The notes under the pieces are model-generated. The model was not told the origin of the DNA, searched no databases, and saw only the letters and a list, made by a program, of their open reading frames with translations. Shown here piece after piece: positions 1-6,758 of a stretch of 7,884 bases of DNA. The DNA is taken from positions 1 to 7,884 of the forward strand of contig CADCPD010000186.1 in assembly GCA_902803265.1 (NCBI GenBank). Reading direction: 5' to 3'. Each line of letters starts with the position of its first letter. Within the stretch, counting starts at the first letter, position 1. The DNA comes from an uncultured bacterium. Lineage in GTDB: Bacteria; Cyanobacteriota; Vampirovibrionia; Gastranaerophilales; Gastranaerophilaceae. The translations under genes and the position numbers were made by a program.

Positions 1-66
1 CAAAATGCGTAGACCCGTTTAATGCAAGCGCAGCAAGACAAGTCCTCCCGTCGACAGCTTTGAGGG
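1..66. other. GC-rich block of unknown nature at the window edge
   Basis: About 53% GC by hand count, against about one third in the surrounding DNA. In AT-rich genomes such islands are often structured RNAs or foreign repeats. I see no tRNA T-loop, no recognisable tmRNA, RNase P or SRP core, and only weak pairing (CCTC at 44-47 with GAGG at 62-65). Two frames on the minus strand and one on the plus strand stay open across it, so a truncated gene is also possible. It lies just beyond the 3' end of the efflux operon. Bases 67-105 are AT-rich with short AT palindromes (68-82, 89-98) and no GC stem followed by a T run, so I see no convincing operon terminator. Confidence 0.3.
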
Positions 67-105
67 TTATATTTAAAATATATAATGCAAAAATTTTTCA
101 GTAAA

Positions 106-1326
106 TTAATTTTTATCTTCAAATTTTTGTGTTGCCTCTCTTTGCATTTTTTTTACTGCTTCGCATGCACAAACAAAATAAATTAAGCACAATCCAACCA
201 AAATCCAAAAATCATGTTGAACCCGTGAAAAACTTGCTCCCATTTGATTTATCTTAATTAATCCGTCAGCAGCAGGTTCAAAAGGAATTAACTTTGATAC
301 AATATTCAAAAAGTCGGGAATTGCTTCTTTCGGCCAAACAAATCCCGGCAAAAATATTAAAGGTACTGATGAAGAAACTAATATGAAAAACGAAACTTCC
401 CGTTTTGAACAGAAATATACGAGGCTTTGTCCCAAAAAAGCGCAAGATAACAAATATGGAATTAACATTAAAATCATTGGCAAGATATTGTAGGTCATAT
501 CATACACAACAAAAGCCGGAAAAATAAGAAAATAAAGCATAGCGTAAATAAAATATAATCCCGAATAGGCAAGAGCTTTACCTAAAACTATAGCAACCGG
601 ACTATTTGTGTATGGAGTAATTGAATTAAGCTTGTAAAATTTTACACTTCCGTCTTTTTCTCTATAGCGGACTCCGCGTAATTTTTCACGAAGTGTTGAG
701 CCAATCATGCAAGCGCCTATTATCATTGTCTGCTGTAAAAGCATAATTAAAACCATCGGATAAATATAATTTTGGTAGCTTCCTATCGGGTTATACAATG
801 GGTTTTGGACAAAATCAAACGGCATAACGAGTTTTATGGCGGTATCTTTTGGCACACCTTTTTTCATTAATGCGCCGACCTCGATTTTTGCGCCAAATTC
901 TGTTGCAAGCGTTGCAACAGCGGTTGCAACTTGTTTGTAAACTATCATGAAAGCACTGTCAGTGTACGTTGATACAAACGACGGTTTTCCACGTTTTATA
1001 TCCCGTTCAAAATCTTTAGGAATAACAATAAACGCTTGTATTTTATTTTTGTAATATTCGTTTTTTGCTTCGTTTATGTTTGTAAAATCGTTTTTAATTT
1101 TTACATATTCGGTTGCGTCCAAGTCTCTGACAAATTCGCGAGACATTACTGATTTGTCGTTATCGATAATCCCTATAGGAACGTCTCTAGTTGCCTGATT
1201 AGAAAACGGCATCATATAAAAAATGCTGTACATAAATATCGCACCAACCATAACAAGCTGGCATCCGGCATCAGTAAATATTAATTTAAGTTCGTCTTTA
1301 CAGATTTTTATTATATTTGATACCAT
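106..1326 (-). CDS. ABC-2-type transporter permease, second of a pair
   Basis: An inner-membrane permease of the ABC-2 (YbhR/YhhJ-like) class, 406 residues, probably one half of a heterodimeric export channel. The layout is typical: one helix near the N-terminus (about 22-40), a large extracytoplasmic domain (about 41-185) and five C-terminal helices (about 187-210, 250-275, 280-303, 310-330, 372-390). It shares landmarks with the gene upstream: I-G-I-I-D-N-D-x-S-x-x-S-R at 51-63 and MKKGVPKD at 154-161, so the two are paralogues. Its start overlaps the end of the upstream gene by 16 bases, suggesting translational coupling. The purine-rich GAGGGG lies only about two bases before the ATG, closer than usual. 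It is the last gene of the operon. The substrate cannot be read from the sequence; drug, lipid or peptide export are all possible. Confidence 0.88.
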   Translation of the reverse strand: MVSNIIKICKDELKLIFTDAGCQLVMVGAIFMYSIFYMMPFSNQATRDVPIGIIDNDKSVMSREFVRDLDATEYVKIKNDFTNINEAKNEYYKNKIQAFIVIPKDFERDIKRGKPSFVSTYTDSAFMIVYKQVATAVATLATEFGAKIEVGALMKKGVPKDTAIKLVMPFDFVQNPLYNPIGSYQNYIYPMVLIMLLQQTMIIGACMIGSTLREKLRGVRYREKDGSVKFYKLNSITPYTNSPVAIVLGKALAYSGLYFIYAMLYFLIFPAFVVYDMTYNILPMILMLIPYLLSCAFLGQSLVYFCSKREVSFFILVSSSVPLIFLPGFVWPKEAIPDFLNIVSKLIPFEPAADGLIKINQMGASFSRVQHDFWILVGLCLIYFVCACEAVKKMQREATQKFEDKN

Positions 1327-2477
1327 AACCCCTCATCGTATGCGTGTTTTTTCAGTAATCCGATTGAACTCAAGCCCATAAGTGCTGTTGCCGTTATCCA
1401 ATAAACGTAGATTAAATCATATTGAATCGGAAATCCTTTCATTGCTTGGTCAACAAAAAGATTAACATAAGGTCTTATCGGTAAAAATATACTGTAAAAT
1501 CGACCAATAGTCGGCATTGACATTGCAGGGAAAGTCATTCCTGCAAAGGTTAGTCCCATTGCTGTGTAAAATGCTCCACTGCTCATTGATAATCGGAGAT
1601 TTGAGGTTATCGCAACAAACATCATTCCGACAAGCTGATAAGCCAAAATAAATAACATTGTTGAAAAAATACAGAAAATTATATTTCCGCTAAAAGGTGC
1701 ACCATATAGTGCAATATAACAGAGGTAAGTTAAGAGAATCTGAGCCGAAAAGATAATTAAATAAACGCAAAGCTTTCCGAAAACTGCGTTAAAAATTGAG
1801 TCATTTGCAGTTTTTAGCCACTCTTTTGTTGTTCCGTCTTTAAACTCAATTCCTAATGTCCATACTGAAAAAAGAACTGCAAAAATTTGAAAAATATGCG
1901 CAATAGTTGCGTAAGCCAAAAAATATGCGTAATTCATATAAGGATTTGATTTTACCCGTTCGTCTACTCGAATCAGGTTGATTTTTTGCATAACCGCATC
2001 TTTTGGTAATCCTTTTTTCATTCTTATTTGAGCATCAATGGCCTTCATACTTGTTACAACGGCACTTTGTATGTCTTTGGATATAATACCTCCGATAAGA
2101 ATTGTTTGGTTATTGTAATAAAAAACAATTTTTGGTCGATTGTTTCTGTTTAAGTCTTTTTTTAAATGTTGAGGAAATACAATAAGTGCATAAGCTTGTC
2201 CGCTTTTTATTAAGTTATGACCTTGATTATAGTTTTCAACCTTGTATTTTACATTAGCAGATGGTGTTGAATCTATTGCCCTTGTTATTCCTCTTGAAAC
2301 ATCACTGTTATCTAAGTCCAAAACTGCAATAGGTAAGTCTTTTACAGTACCTGCACTAAAAGTCCACCAAATGATAAATGAAAAAAATATCGGCAGAATA
2401 AAAATCATAACAAGCATAAATTTGCTTGATTTTATTCTTGATATTTCGCGTTTTGCAGTTTCCAAAAAACCGTTCAT
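1311..2477 (-). CDS. ABC-2-type transporter permease, first of a pair
   Basis: A 388-residue inner-membrane permease of the ABC-2 class (YbhS/YhhJ-like), the likely partner of the overlapping downstream permease. It has a first helix at about 20-42, a periplasmic domain to about 180 that contains A-V-L-D-L-D-N-S-D-V-S-R (51-62) and MKKGLPKD (153-160), and a C-terminal membrane block at about 182-208, 232-257, 262-289, 296-318 and 352-373. The cytoplasmic loop after the second helix carries E-F-K-D-G-T-T-K-E-W (211-220), matching the family pattern of an acidic, Gly-Thr-Glu segment thought to contact the nucleotide-binding subunit. An AAAGG ribosome site sits about 7 bases before the ATG, just after the stop of the adaptor gene 11 bases upstream. 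No ATPase domain is fused to it. Confidence 0.88.
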   Translation of the reverse strand: MNGFLETAKREISRIKSSKFMLVMIFILPIFFSFIIWWTFSAGTVKDLPIAVLDLDNSDVSRGITRAIDSTPSANVKYKVENYNQGHNLIKSGQAYALIVFPQHLKKDLNRNNRPKIVFYYNNQTILIGGIISKDIQSAVVTSMKAIDAQIRMKKGLPKDAVMQKINLIRVDERVKSNPYMNYAYFLAYATIAHIFQIFAVLFSVWTLGIEFKDGTTKEWLKTANDSIFNAVFGKLCVYLIIFSAQILLTYLCYIALYGAPFSGNIIFCIFSTMLFILAYQLVGMMFVAITSNLRLSMSSGAFYTAMGLTFAGMTFPAMSMPTIGRFYSIFLPIRPYVNLFVDQAMKGFPIQYDLIYVYWITATALMGLSSIGLLKKHAYDEGLWYQI

Positions 2478-2488
2478 TGGTTTACCTT

Positions 2489-3463
2489 TTAATCTTTAAT
2501 TTTATTCCAGTCGGCAATTGCGCTCATTCCTGCTCTTAAATCTGAATTAGGTTCTACAGGTTTTGCATGTATTTCAAAAGTTTTCATATCAAAATCGCCT
2601 CTGATTTTTGTAGCTCTCCATGTTGCAAAATTACCCATTGCGGATATGTAGTTAACTTTTACTTTTATCGGTGTTTTTCCGATTGCGGGAACTTTTACAA
2701 AAAATTCTGTTCCCATTTTTATTTTTGGAAGCATATCTTCTCTTAAATTGAAAACAACCCAATTATCATTTAAATCCACAATCGTAATTATTGTGTAACC
2801 TGCACCGACAAGTTCTCCTTCTTCAACCGAAAGCTCTGTAATTTGCCCATCAATCGGAGATTTTATAACATTCTCTTTTAAATAAGACTGAACTTCATTT
2901 TTAGTACTTTTTGCTTTTTTTACATTTGCACTTGCCATAAGTTTGTCTTCATATCTGGAACCGCTTTCAATCATGTTGTAATTGTTTTGAGCTATTAAAA
3001 CATCTTGCTTTGCTTTTTGGTACATAGTAAACGCTTCGTCAGCCTTTTGATTAGAAACAACACCCTCATTGTTGAGGTTTTTAACCCTGTTATATGTTTT
3101 TTCTGCAAGGGCAAGATCTGATTTTGCTCTGTTCAACGCATTCAAAGCCATAGTTCTTTGCTCTGAACGTGCCCCGTTGTTAACTTCAAGTTCTTTTGAT
3201 TGTGCCAGCTCTATTGCAGCATCTGCTTGAGCAGATTTTGCTTCAATATCTGGTGTATCCAAAATGACTAATATATCACCTTTTTTCACGGTGTCGCCTT
3301 TTTGAACTTTAATTTCTTTTACTCTTCCTGTGATTTTTGATGAAAGGTCAACGGTTTTTGTGTCTATTTCACCCTGAATAATCATTTTGTTATTGCTTTT
3401 AACGGCAAAAATGATTAATAAAACCAATATAGTTAATACTATCAAACCAATGTATTTTTTCAT
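2489..3463 (-). CDS. HlyD/EmrA-type periplasmic adaptor (membrane-fusion protein)
   Basis: A 324-residue membrane-fusion protein that bridges the inner-membrane permeases and the outer-membrane channel across the periplasm. It has an N-terminal anchor helix (about 4-21). The first half of a biotinyl/lipoyl-like domain (about 28-72) contains G-R-V-K-E-I-K-V-Q-K-G-D-x-V-K-K-G. A long alpha-helical hairpin (about 73-195) is rich in Ala, Lys, Glu and Gln. The second lipoyl half (about 198-230) contains I-K-S-P-I-D-G-Q-I, and a beta-barrel region follows (about 233-322) with G-N-F-A-T-W-R-A-T (277-285). That last stretch resembles the YhiI/YbhG branch of the family, which pairs with ABC-2 permeases. 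The ATG lies 3 bases after the upstream stop; the GAGGAG serving it lies inside the end of the upstream gene, about 12 bases away. Length is normal for the family. Confidence 0.93.
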   Translation of the reverse strand: MKKYIGLIVLTILVLLIIFAVKSNNKMIIQGEIDTKTVDLSSKITGRVKEIKVQKGDTVKKGDILVILDTPDIEAKSAQADAAIELAQSKELEVNNGARSEQRTMALNALNRAKSDLALAEKTYNRVKNLNNEGVVSNQKADEAFTMYQKAKQDVLIAQNNYNMIESGSRYEDKLMASANVKKAKSTKNEVQSYLKENVIKSPIDGQITELSVEEGELVGAGYTIITIVDLNDNWVVFNLREDMLPKIKMGTEFFVKVPAIGKTPIKVKVNYISAMGNFATWRATKIRGDFDMKTFEIHAKPVEPNSDLRAGMSAIADWNKIKD

Positions 3464-3466
3464 AAA

Positions 3467-4849
3467 TTATAATTTCTCCTCTGTTGAGTTTTTAATATAT
3501 TCAAGAATTTTATCTGATTCTCCTATGTTTGCGAGCAGTTCTGCAAGTTTTAAATCGTATTTGTAAAGTGCGTTTAAGCGTTGAATTTTTATTGCTGCAA
3601 ACATAGTTTGCGCATCTGTAACGGACAGCGATGTTCCGTATCCTTCTCTAAATGCTAGCATTGCGCATCTTAATGATTCTTGAGCACTTTCAATAGTCTT
3701 GTCAGTGCTTTCATATTCTTCCTTGTATTTCAAAAGTTCATTGTAATTTTTGACAATAAGGCTTTCAATATCATTTTTTGCAGCAAAGGATGCGTAATTA
3801 ACTTCTTTCCTTAATGCGTCTGCTGCTTTAAGATTGTTGTATCGTGCAAAACCGTCAAAAAGCATAAAATTTACTCCTGCTCCAACACCAAATCTTGGCA
3901 GATGCGAAGAAAGATGACTTTGTGCAGCAACATCATACGCGAATACAGAAACTGTTGGCATGTAGTTAGCTACATGTGCCTTATAATTTGCTTGAGCAAG
4001 TTTTTTTTGAACATCTGTTTGCTTAAATTCAGGATTGTTTTCAAGAGCGGACTTTATCCACTCAGCAAGACCAGCTATTTCACCTTCGTAAACAAAAAGA
4101 TGTGATAATGGTTGAATTGTAATTCCTGTTAAATCAACCTCATCGGCTTTAATAAGGTTTTTTACTCCCTCTTCTACAATTAAAACATCTTTTACGGCTG
4201 CATCATAATCTTTTTTTGCCTGTTTGTAAGCAACTTCGGCATGAAGTTTTTCTGATTTTGCAATCAAACCTTCTTTTTCAAGAAGTTTAGCATCATTAAG
4301 ATGTTCTTCTGTTGTATCTTTAACCATTTTTCTGACTTCAGCTATATCCTGAGCCAGCGCAAGTCCGTAATATCTTTCTACAAGTTTTGTAGTTAAACTT
4401 CCGGACAAACTTTTATATTTCAGATTTGAACCGGCAAGTTCAGCTCTTGCAGCCGAATTAAGTGCCAAAATTTTTCCACCTGTAAAAACGTTCCAAAGTG
4501 CAGTAAATCCGACAGTTGCAACATTTCTTTCCTGAATTGTAAGACTTGGTATCGTAATAGTCGTATCCAATACGGGTACTGTGCTACCTCCTATTTGTAA
4601 GTCTTTGTCAAAATGGATAAATGTGGCATTCATTCCTACCTTTGGCATAAATTCACCAAGTGCGGCATTTTTTTTGTATTTTTTAACGTTTATCTCTTCT
4701 AAAATTGCCTTTATAGAATTGTTGTTGTTAAACATTAATTCATAGGCTGTCGGAAAATCAATTTCATATTTATCAACTTTAGATTCAACCGCGAACGAAA
4801 GATTTGCCGTTAAAAATATTGTTAATATTGCAATTATAATCTTTTTCAC
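3467..4849 (-). CDS. TolC-family outer-membrane efflux channel
   Basis: A 460-residue outer-membrane factor of the TolC/OprM superfamily, the exit duct of the exporter encoded downstream. Residues 1-20 form a signal peptide (Lys-Lys, hydrophobic core, Ser-Phe-Ala before the likely cut). I see no lipobox Cys, so it is probably not a lipoprotein. Two internally similar halves follow, each with a long helix and a membrane strand; the first carries E-R-Y-Y-G-L-A-L-A-Q-D (158-168), a typical family signature. The second ends with an Ala- and Leu-rich helix (Y-D-L-K-L-A-E-L-L-A-N-I-G) and a short charged tail. The start is GTG with AAGGA (4857-4861) 7 bases upstream, which supports this start. It is the first gene of the operon, with the control region at 4850-4945. 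Confidence 0.93.
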   Translation of the reverse strand: MKKIIIAILTIFLTANLSFAVESKVDKYEIDFPTAYELMFNNNNSIKAILEEINVKKYKKNAALGEFMPKVGMNATFIHFDKDLQIGGSTVPVLDTTITIPSLTIQERNVATVGFTALWNVFTGGKILALNSAARAELAGSNLKYKSLSGSLTTKLVERYYGLALAQDIAEVRKMVKDTTEEHLNDAKLLEKEGLIAKSEKLHAEVAYKQAKKDYDAAVKDVLIVEEGVKNLIKADEVDLTGITIQPLSHLFVYEGEIAGLAEWIKSALENNPEFKQTDVQKKLAQANYKAHVANYMPTVSVFAYDVAAQSHLSSHLPRFGVGAGVNFMLFDGFARYNNLKAADALRKEVNYASFAAKNDIESLIVKNYNELLKYKEEYESTDKTIESAQESLRCAMLAFREGYGTSLSVTDAQTMFAAIKIQRLNALYKYDLKLAELLANIGESDKILEYIKNSTEEKL

Positions 4850-4865
4850 TATATAGTCCTTAGAA

Positions 4866-4907
4866 ATTTTTTATGATTTTTCTCAATGATATTCTATCAT
4901 AAAAAAT
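4866..4907. promoter_or_regulatory. 12-bp perfect inverted repeat with a nested dyad (operator or attenuator candidate)
   Basis: ATTTTTTATGAT (4866-4877) is the exact reverse complement of ATCATAAAAAAT (4896-4907), with 18 bases between. Inside lies a second perfect dyad, ATGATA-TTC-TATCAT (4886-4900), which shares bases with the right arm, so the two foldings exclude each other. The element covers the possible -10 box and start site of the efflux operon. That position suits a repressor operator or a leader that switches between two hairpins. No regulator gene of the operon is seen nearby. Confidence 0.45.
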
Positions 4908-4915
4908 GAAACCAA
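4886..4915 (-). promoter_or_regulatory. possible promoter of the efflux operon
   Basis: Read on the minus strand, TTGGTT (4910-4915) and TATCAT (4886-4891) are 18 bases apart. This would start transcription near 4880 and give a leader of about 30 bases carrying the AAGGA ribosome site. Both boxes are imperfect and the region is AT-rich, so other placements are possible. Confidence 0.33.
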
Positions 4916-4923
4916 TAATATTC

Positions 4924-4944
4924 TCATATTAGGACCTAATATGA
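4924..4944. promoter_or_regulatory. 21-bp perfect palindrome upstream of the efflux operon
   Basis: TCATATTAGG (4924-4933), a single central A (4934) and CCTAATATGA (4935-4944): ten-base arms with no mismatch. It lies about 10 bases upstream of the possible -35 box of the efflux operon, where an activator or repressor dimer could bind. It also sits at the tail of degenerate copy A, so it could instead mark the edge of that element. Confidence 0.42.
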
Positions 4945-4953
4945 TGCCTTTAA

Positions 4954-5012
4954 CCCCAAAAGCATTCTCATATTATAATATTCTGTGTAGACCGCTTCAT
5001 CTCAGAAATAAG
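4954..5012 (-). pseudogene. degenerate copy A of the ILQY repeat family
   Basis: Read on the minus strand, this contains D-E-A-V-Y-T-(E)-I-L-stop-Y-E-N-A-F-G, the conserved tail motif with a TAA where the other copies have CAA (Gln), and with one base missing just before the motif. At the DNA level it shares the 11-base run attctcatatt with copy B, and the same run occurs again at 4920-4930, outside the copy. Similarity becomes too weak to trust beyond about 5012, although an open frame continues to an ATG at 5081. Product unknown; not functional in this reading. Confidence 0.42.
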
Positions 5013-5136
5013 TTTACAGCAAAGATTGTTAAAGTACTTCTTTTGATGTACACTATTCCTGTCAGAAGGTTCCAAAGTCATAACTTTCTTGACACCATTA
5101 TAACAATTTGGTGCAAAAACAAATTTATAAATAAGA

Positions 5137-5394
5137 ATGAAGAATAAGGCATTAATATTTTTAATATTATCTTGTGTTATGTGTTTTGTTTCTATATTTT
5201 GGGGCAATGTACTAAACAATCTTCATGTTGGTGCAGAAACAAAATTTTATCATTATAGCAACATTATAGACTATTCTTTTCTAAAAAAGATATCAGCAGA
5301 CCATTTAACATTTTTAAATATATTTTTTGCTGTATTATTTGCAGTTTTTCTTACACTCAGTATATTTACAACAATAAAAGAAAATAAGAAGTAA
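5137..5394 (+). CDS. small two-helix membrane protein of unknown function
   Basis: 85 residues, and I do not recognise the family. It has a hydrophobic N-terminal helix (about 5-23), a polar middle rich in Tyr, His and Asn (about 24-56), a second helix (about 57-80) and a Lys-Glu-Asn-Lys-Lys tail. Two helices with a basic end predict both termini in the cytoplasm and a loop of about 33 residues outside. The ATG at 5137 has no good Shine-Dalgarno sequence before it. A consensus TTGACA lies at 5089-5094, but I find no matching -10 box at the right distance. No cysteine pair or catalytic motif stands out. It lies between copies A and B of the degenerate repeat, both on the opposite strand. It could be a real orphan membrane peptide or a fragment of a larger gene. 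Confidence 0.55.
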   Translation: MKNKALIFLILSCVMCFVSIFWGNVLNNLHVGAETKFYHYSNIIDYSFLKKISADHLTFLNIFFAVLFAVFLTLSIFTTIKENKK

Positions 5395-5423
5395 CACAAA
5401 TTTAATATTACCCGATAAATTAA

Positions 5424-5550
5424 TTACATTCCACACCTAAAACCATTCTCATATTGTAGTATTCCGGTGAGGATTGTTTCATAATAGACATAATCATGTT
5501 ATATATATTGTCAGAGTCAATATACTGTAATACAATTTCTTTGTCGCAGG
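5424..5550 (-). pseudogene. degenerate copy B of the ILQY repeat family
   Basis: The minus strand reads Y-Y-E-T-I-L-T-G-I-L-Q-Y-E-N-G-F-R-C-G-M-stop (stop at 5424-5426), gap-free with copies C and D over the tail. Upstream, that frame meets a TAA within a few codons. The DNA still resembles copies C and E farther up (gacaaagaaattgtatta against gacaagaaaatattagcc), with an extra base that would explain a frameshift. A different frame is open for 49 codons from an ATG at 5567-5569 to a stop at 5420-5422. It lacks a ribosome site and is conserved less well among copies, so I do not call it a gene. Confidence 0.45.
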
Positions 5551-5570
5551 ATTTAAGATTAATAACCATA

Positions 5571-5597
5571 ATGACAGTTTGTAGTATTTAGTATAAT
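5571..5597 (+). promoter_or_regulatory. possible promoter for the 49-residue secreted peptide
   Basis: A perfect TATAAT -10 box (5592-5597) with ATGACA (5571-5576) as a -35 candidate. The 15-base spacer is shorter than the usual 17. Transcription would start near 5604, giving a leader of about 36 bases with the ribosome site near its end. Confidence 0.38.
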
Positions 5598-5640
5598 GAT
5601 TGTACACTGCTAACTTTTTATAATAAATAAAGGGAACAAA

Positions 5641-5790
5641 GTGAAGAAAAATTTAATCATTTCAATGACAGTATTTCTTATATATTCACCTTATTGCTAT
5701 GCTACATCGTATAATCAATATGGCAATACTGTTTATGGTTCAGATGGAAGTTCTTGTTCTACATACGGAAATACAACATATTGTAATTAA
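5641..5790 (+). CDS. 49-residue secreted peptide, Tyr/Gly/Ser-rich with three cysteines
   Basis: GTG start with AGGGA (5631-5635) five bases upstream, stop at 5788-5790 and a strong terminator directly after it; this complete gene setting is the main reason to believe in so short a frame. Residues 1-21 look like a Sec signal peptide: Lys-Lys, a hydrophobic run, then Cys-Tyr-Ala before the likely cut. The mature part of about 28 residues contains two related units, Y-G-N-T-V-Y-G-S-D-G and Y-G-N-T-T-Y-C-N, with Cys near the middle and near the end that could form a disulfide. The Cys at about 19 is in the signal peptide, and the residues around it do not make a good lipobox. I do not recognise a named family. 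The mature peptide may act in the periplasm or outside the cell; function unknown. Confidence 0.68.
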   Translation: MKKNLIISMTVFLIYSPYCYATSYNQYGNTVYGSDGSSCSTYGNTTYCN

Positions 5791-5821
5791 AAAAATTGCA
5801 GCTCGTAGGGTGCAATTTTTT
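5790..5821 (+). terminator. Rho-independent terminator after the secreted peptide gene
   Basis: An 11-bp perfect stem: AAAAAATTGCA (5790-5800) pairs with TGCAATTTTTT (5811-5821) around a ten-base loop, gctcgtaggg. The 3' arm itself ends in a T run, and the 5' A run makes the structure able to work in both directions. It begins at the last base of the peptide's stop codon. On the minus strand it also lies just beyond the end of degenerate copy C (stop at 5831). Confidence 0.8.
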
Positions 5822-5830
5822 GCATCAACT

Positions 5831-5968
5831 TCATAACTTAAACCCTTTCTGATATTGTAATATGTCCGAGTATCCAACATCATAAGCAAAATCAACCTGT
5901 GGTAAATGTTGCAATTCTTACTTAAATTTGCTAATATTTTCTTGTAGTTTTGTTTCTATATAGTAACC
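5831..5968 (-). pseudogene. degenerate copy C of the ILQY repeat family (best preserved)
   Basis: The frame is open for 45 sense positions with one internal TAA (5918-5920). After that stop it reads E-L-Q-H-L-P-Q-V-D-F-A-Y-D-V-G-Y, then S-D-I-L-Q-Y-Q-K-G-F-K-L and TGA (5831-5833). Before it, the run ends Q-E-N-I-S-K-F-K. Copy E matches both parts (Q-E-N-I-S, Q-Y-L-P-R-I-D and I-L-Q-Y) and shares a 16-base identical run, 5930-5945 with 7395-7410. Copy E also has a TAA at the aligned internal position, so either the stop is old and shared or the two halves were never one frame. There is no start codon or ribosome site. Family unknown; 3' fragment of a lost gene is my best reading. Confidence 0.48.
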
Positions 5969-5971
5969 TCA

Positions 5972-6000
5972 TTGACCATTATTTTATCGAGCGTTTTATG
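5972..6000 (+). promoter_or_regulatory. weak promoter candidate for the 237-residue membrane protein
   Basis: TTGACC (5972-5977) is one base from a consensus -35 box. About 17 bases downstream is a poor -10 candidate, TTTATG (5995-6000). A start near 6008 would give a leader of about 37 bases ahead of the TTG start at 6045 and would leave the ATG at 5998 untranscribed. Confidence 0.25.
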
Positions 6001-6044
6001 AGAATAAAGAATCTTACATTAAATGCAAGCAATCAGGGGATAAT

Positions 6045-6758
6045 TTGTATATCAGCTCTGTTTTTGGTTTTACAGCTATTGATATTGCAATATTGGCTAT
6101 TGCTCTTAATTCCGGAATGACATTAAGTGAAAGTTTTGGTTGGATGTTTTCCTCTTTCTGTGAAGCAGATTTAGGTATGAAATTTTTATACTTAGTTTTA
6201 TTGATATTCCCATTCCTTTGGTTATTTTTACTAGTAAACGAATTAATAATTAGAAGTTCTGACGATGCTATCGCATACAACTCGGAAACTTTTATTAAAT
6301 ACGTTGATTTTACTGATGACAAAATAACACTATCTTATCTAAAATCAAATTGCACTAAAGAAATCTATTATAATGAGATAGACTCAATAGAACTTGTTAT
6401 TGATACTTGTATAGCATATAACAAATACGGTCCGTACTCAGCCATACAAGGTCTTTATATAAATATTAAGTTAGATTCTTACTCTTTTTCAATACATCAT
6501 GCTCCTGTTGACTTAAATAAGTTGTACAAAGTTATATACTATTCTCAATATATGAAAGATTTCTCATATCGGTTTACTGGTAAAGGTGAACAGACAAAAG
6601 AAACATTACAAAAAACAATAGATGACTACATAGCAAATGGTTATAAAAAGACCCTGCGTACAAAGCTGTACTCTCCGGTAAATCCTGTTGTACTAACAAT
6701 AATTTTTGTGTCAATATTTGCAGGTTGGGTACTTTTTATTCTTAGTTTGTTTAGATAA
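6045..6758 (+). CDS. membrane protein of unknown function with a soluble central domain
   Basis: 237 residues, and I do not recognise the family. It has two N-terminal helices (about 3-22 and 46-69), a soluble domain (about 70-210) and a C-terminal helix (about 213-236). The soluble part alternates short beta-like runs, for example F-I-K-Y-V-D-F, K-I-T-L-S-Y-L and I-D-S-I-E-L-V-I-D, and then a helical stretch. This resembles PH-like (bPH) domains of small bacterial membrane proteins, an inference from pattern only. The start is TTG with AGGGGA (6035-6040) four bases upstream, a good ribosome site. An ATG at 5998 opens another frame that runs 40 codons to 6120 and also begins with a plausible N-terminus, so a one-base frameshift near 6043 is possible. 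Its stop abuts the stop of degenerate copy D on the other strand. Confidence 0.66.
   Translation: MYISSVFGFTAIDIAILAIALNSGMTLSESFGWMFSSFCEADLGMKFLYLVLLIFPFLWLFLLVNELIIRSSDDAIAYNSETFIKYVDFTDDKITLSYLKSNCTKEIYYNEIDSIELVIDTCIAYNKYGPYSAIQGLYINIKLDSYSFSIHHAPVDLNKLYKVIYYSQYMKDFSYRFTGKGEQTKETLQKTIDDYIANGYKKTLRTKLYSPVNPVVLTIIFVSIFAGWVLFILSLFR

Noticed and set aside
2242..2499. Plus-strand 85-codon frame inside the permease and adaptor genes
   Set aside because: Antisense shadow of a clearly recognised permease; no supporting start signal.
4941..5147. Plus-strand 68-codon open frame
   Set aside because: It is antisense to degenerate copy A, and the matching stretch of copy B on this strand is closed after a few codons. 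No ribosome site or recognisable protein.
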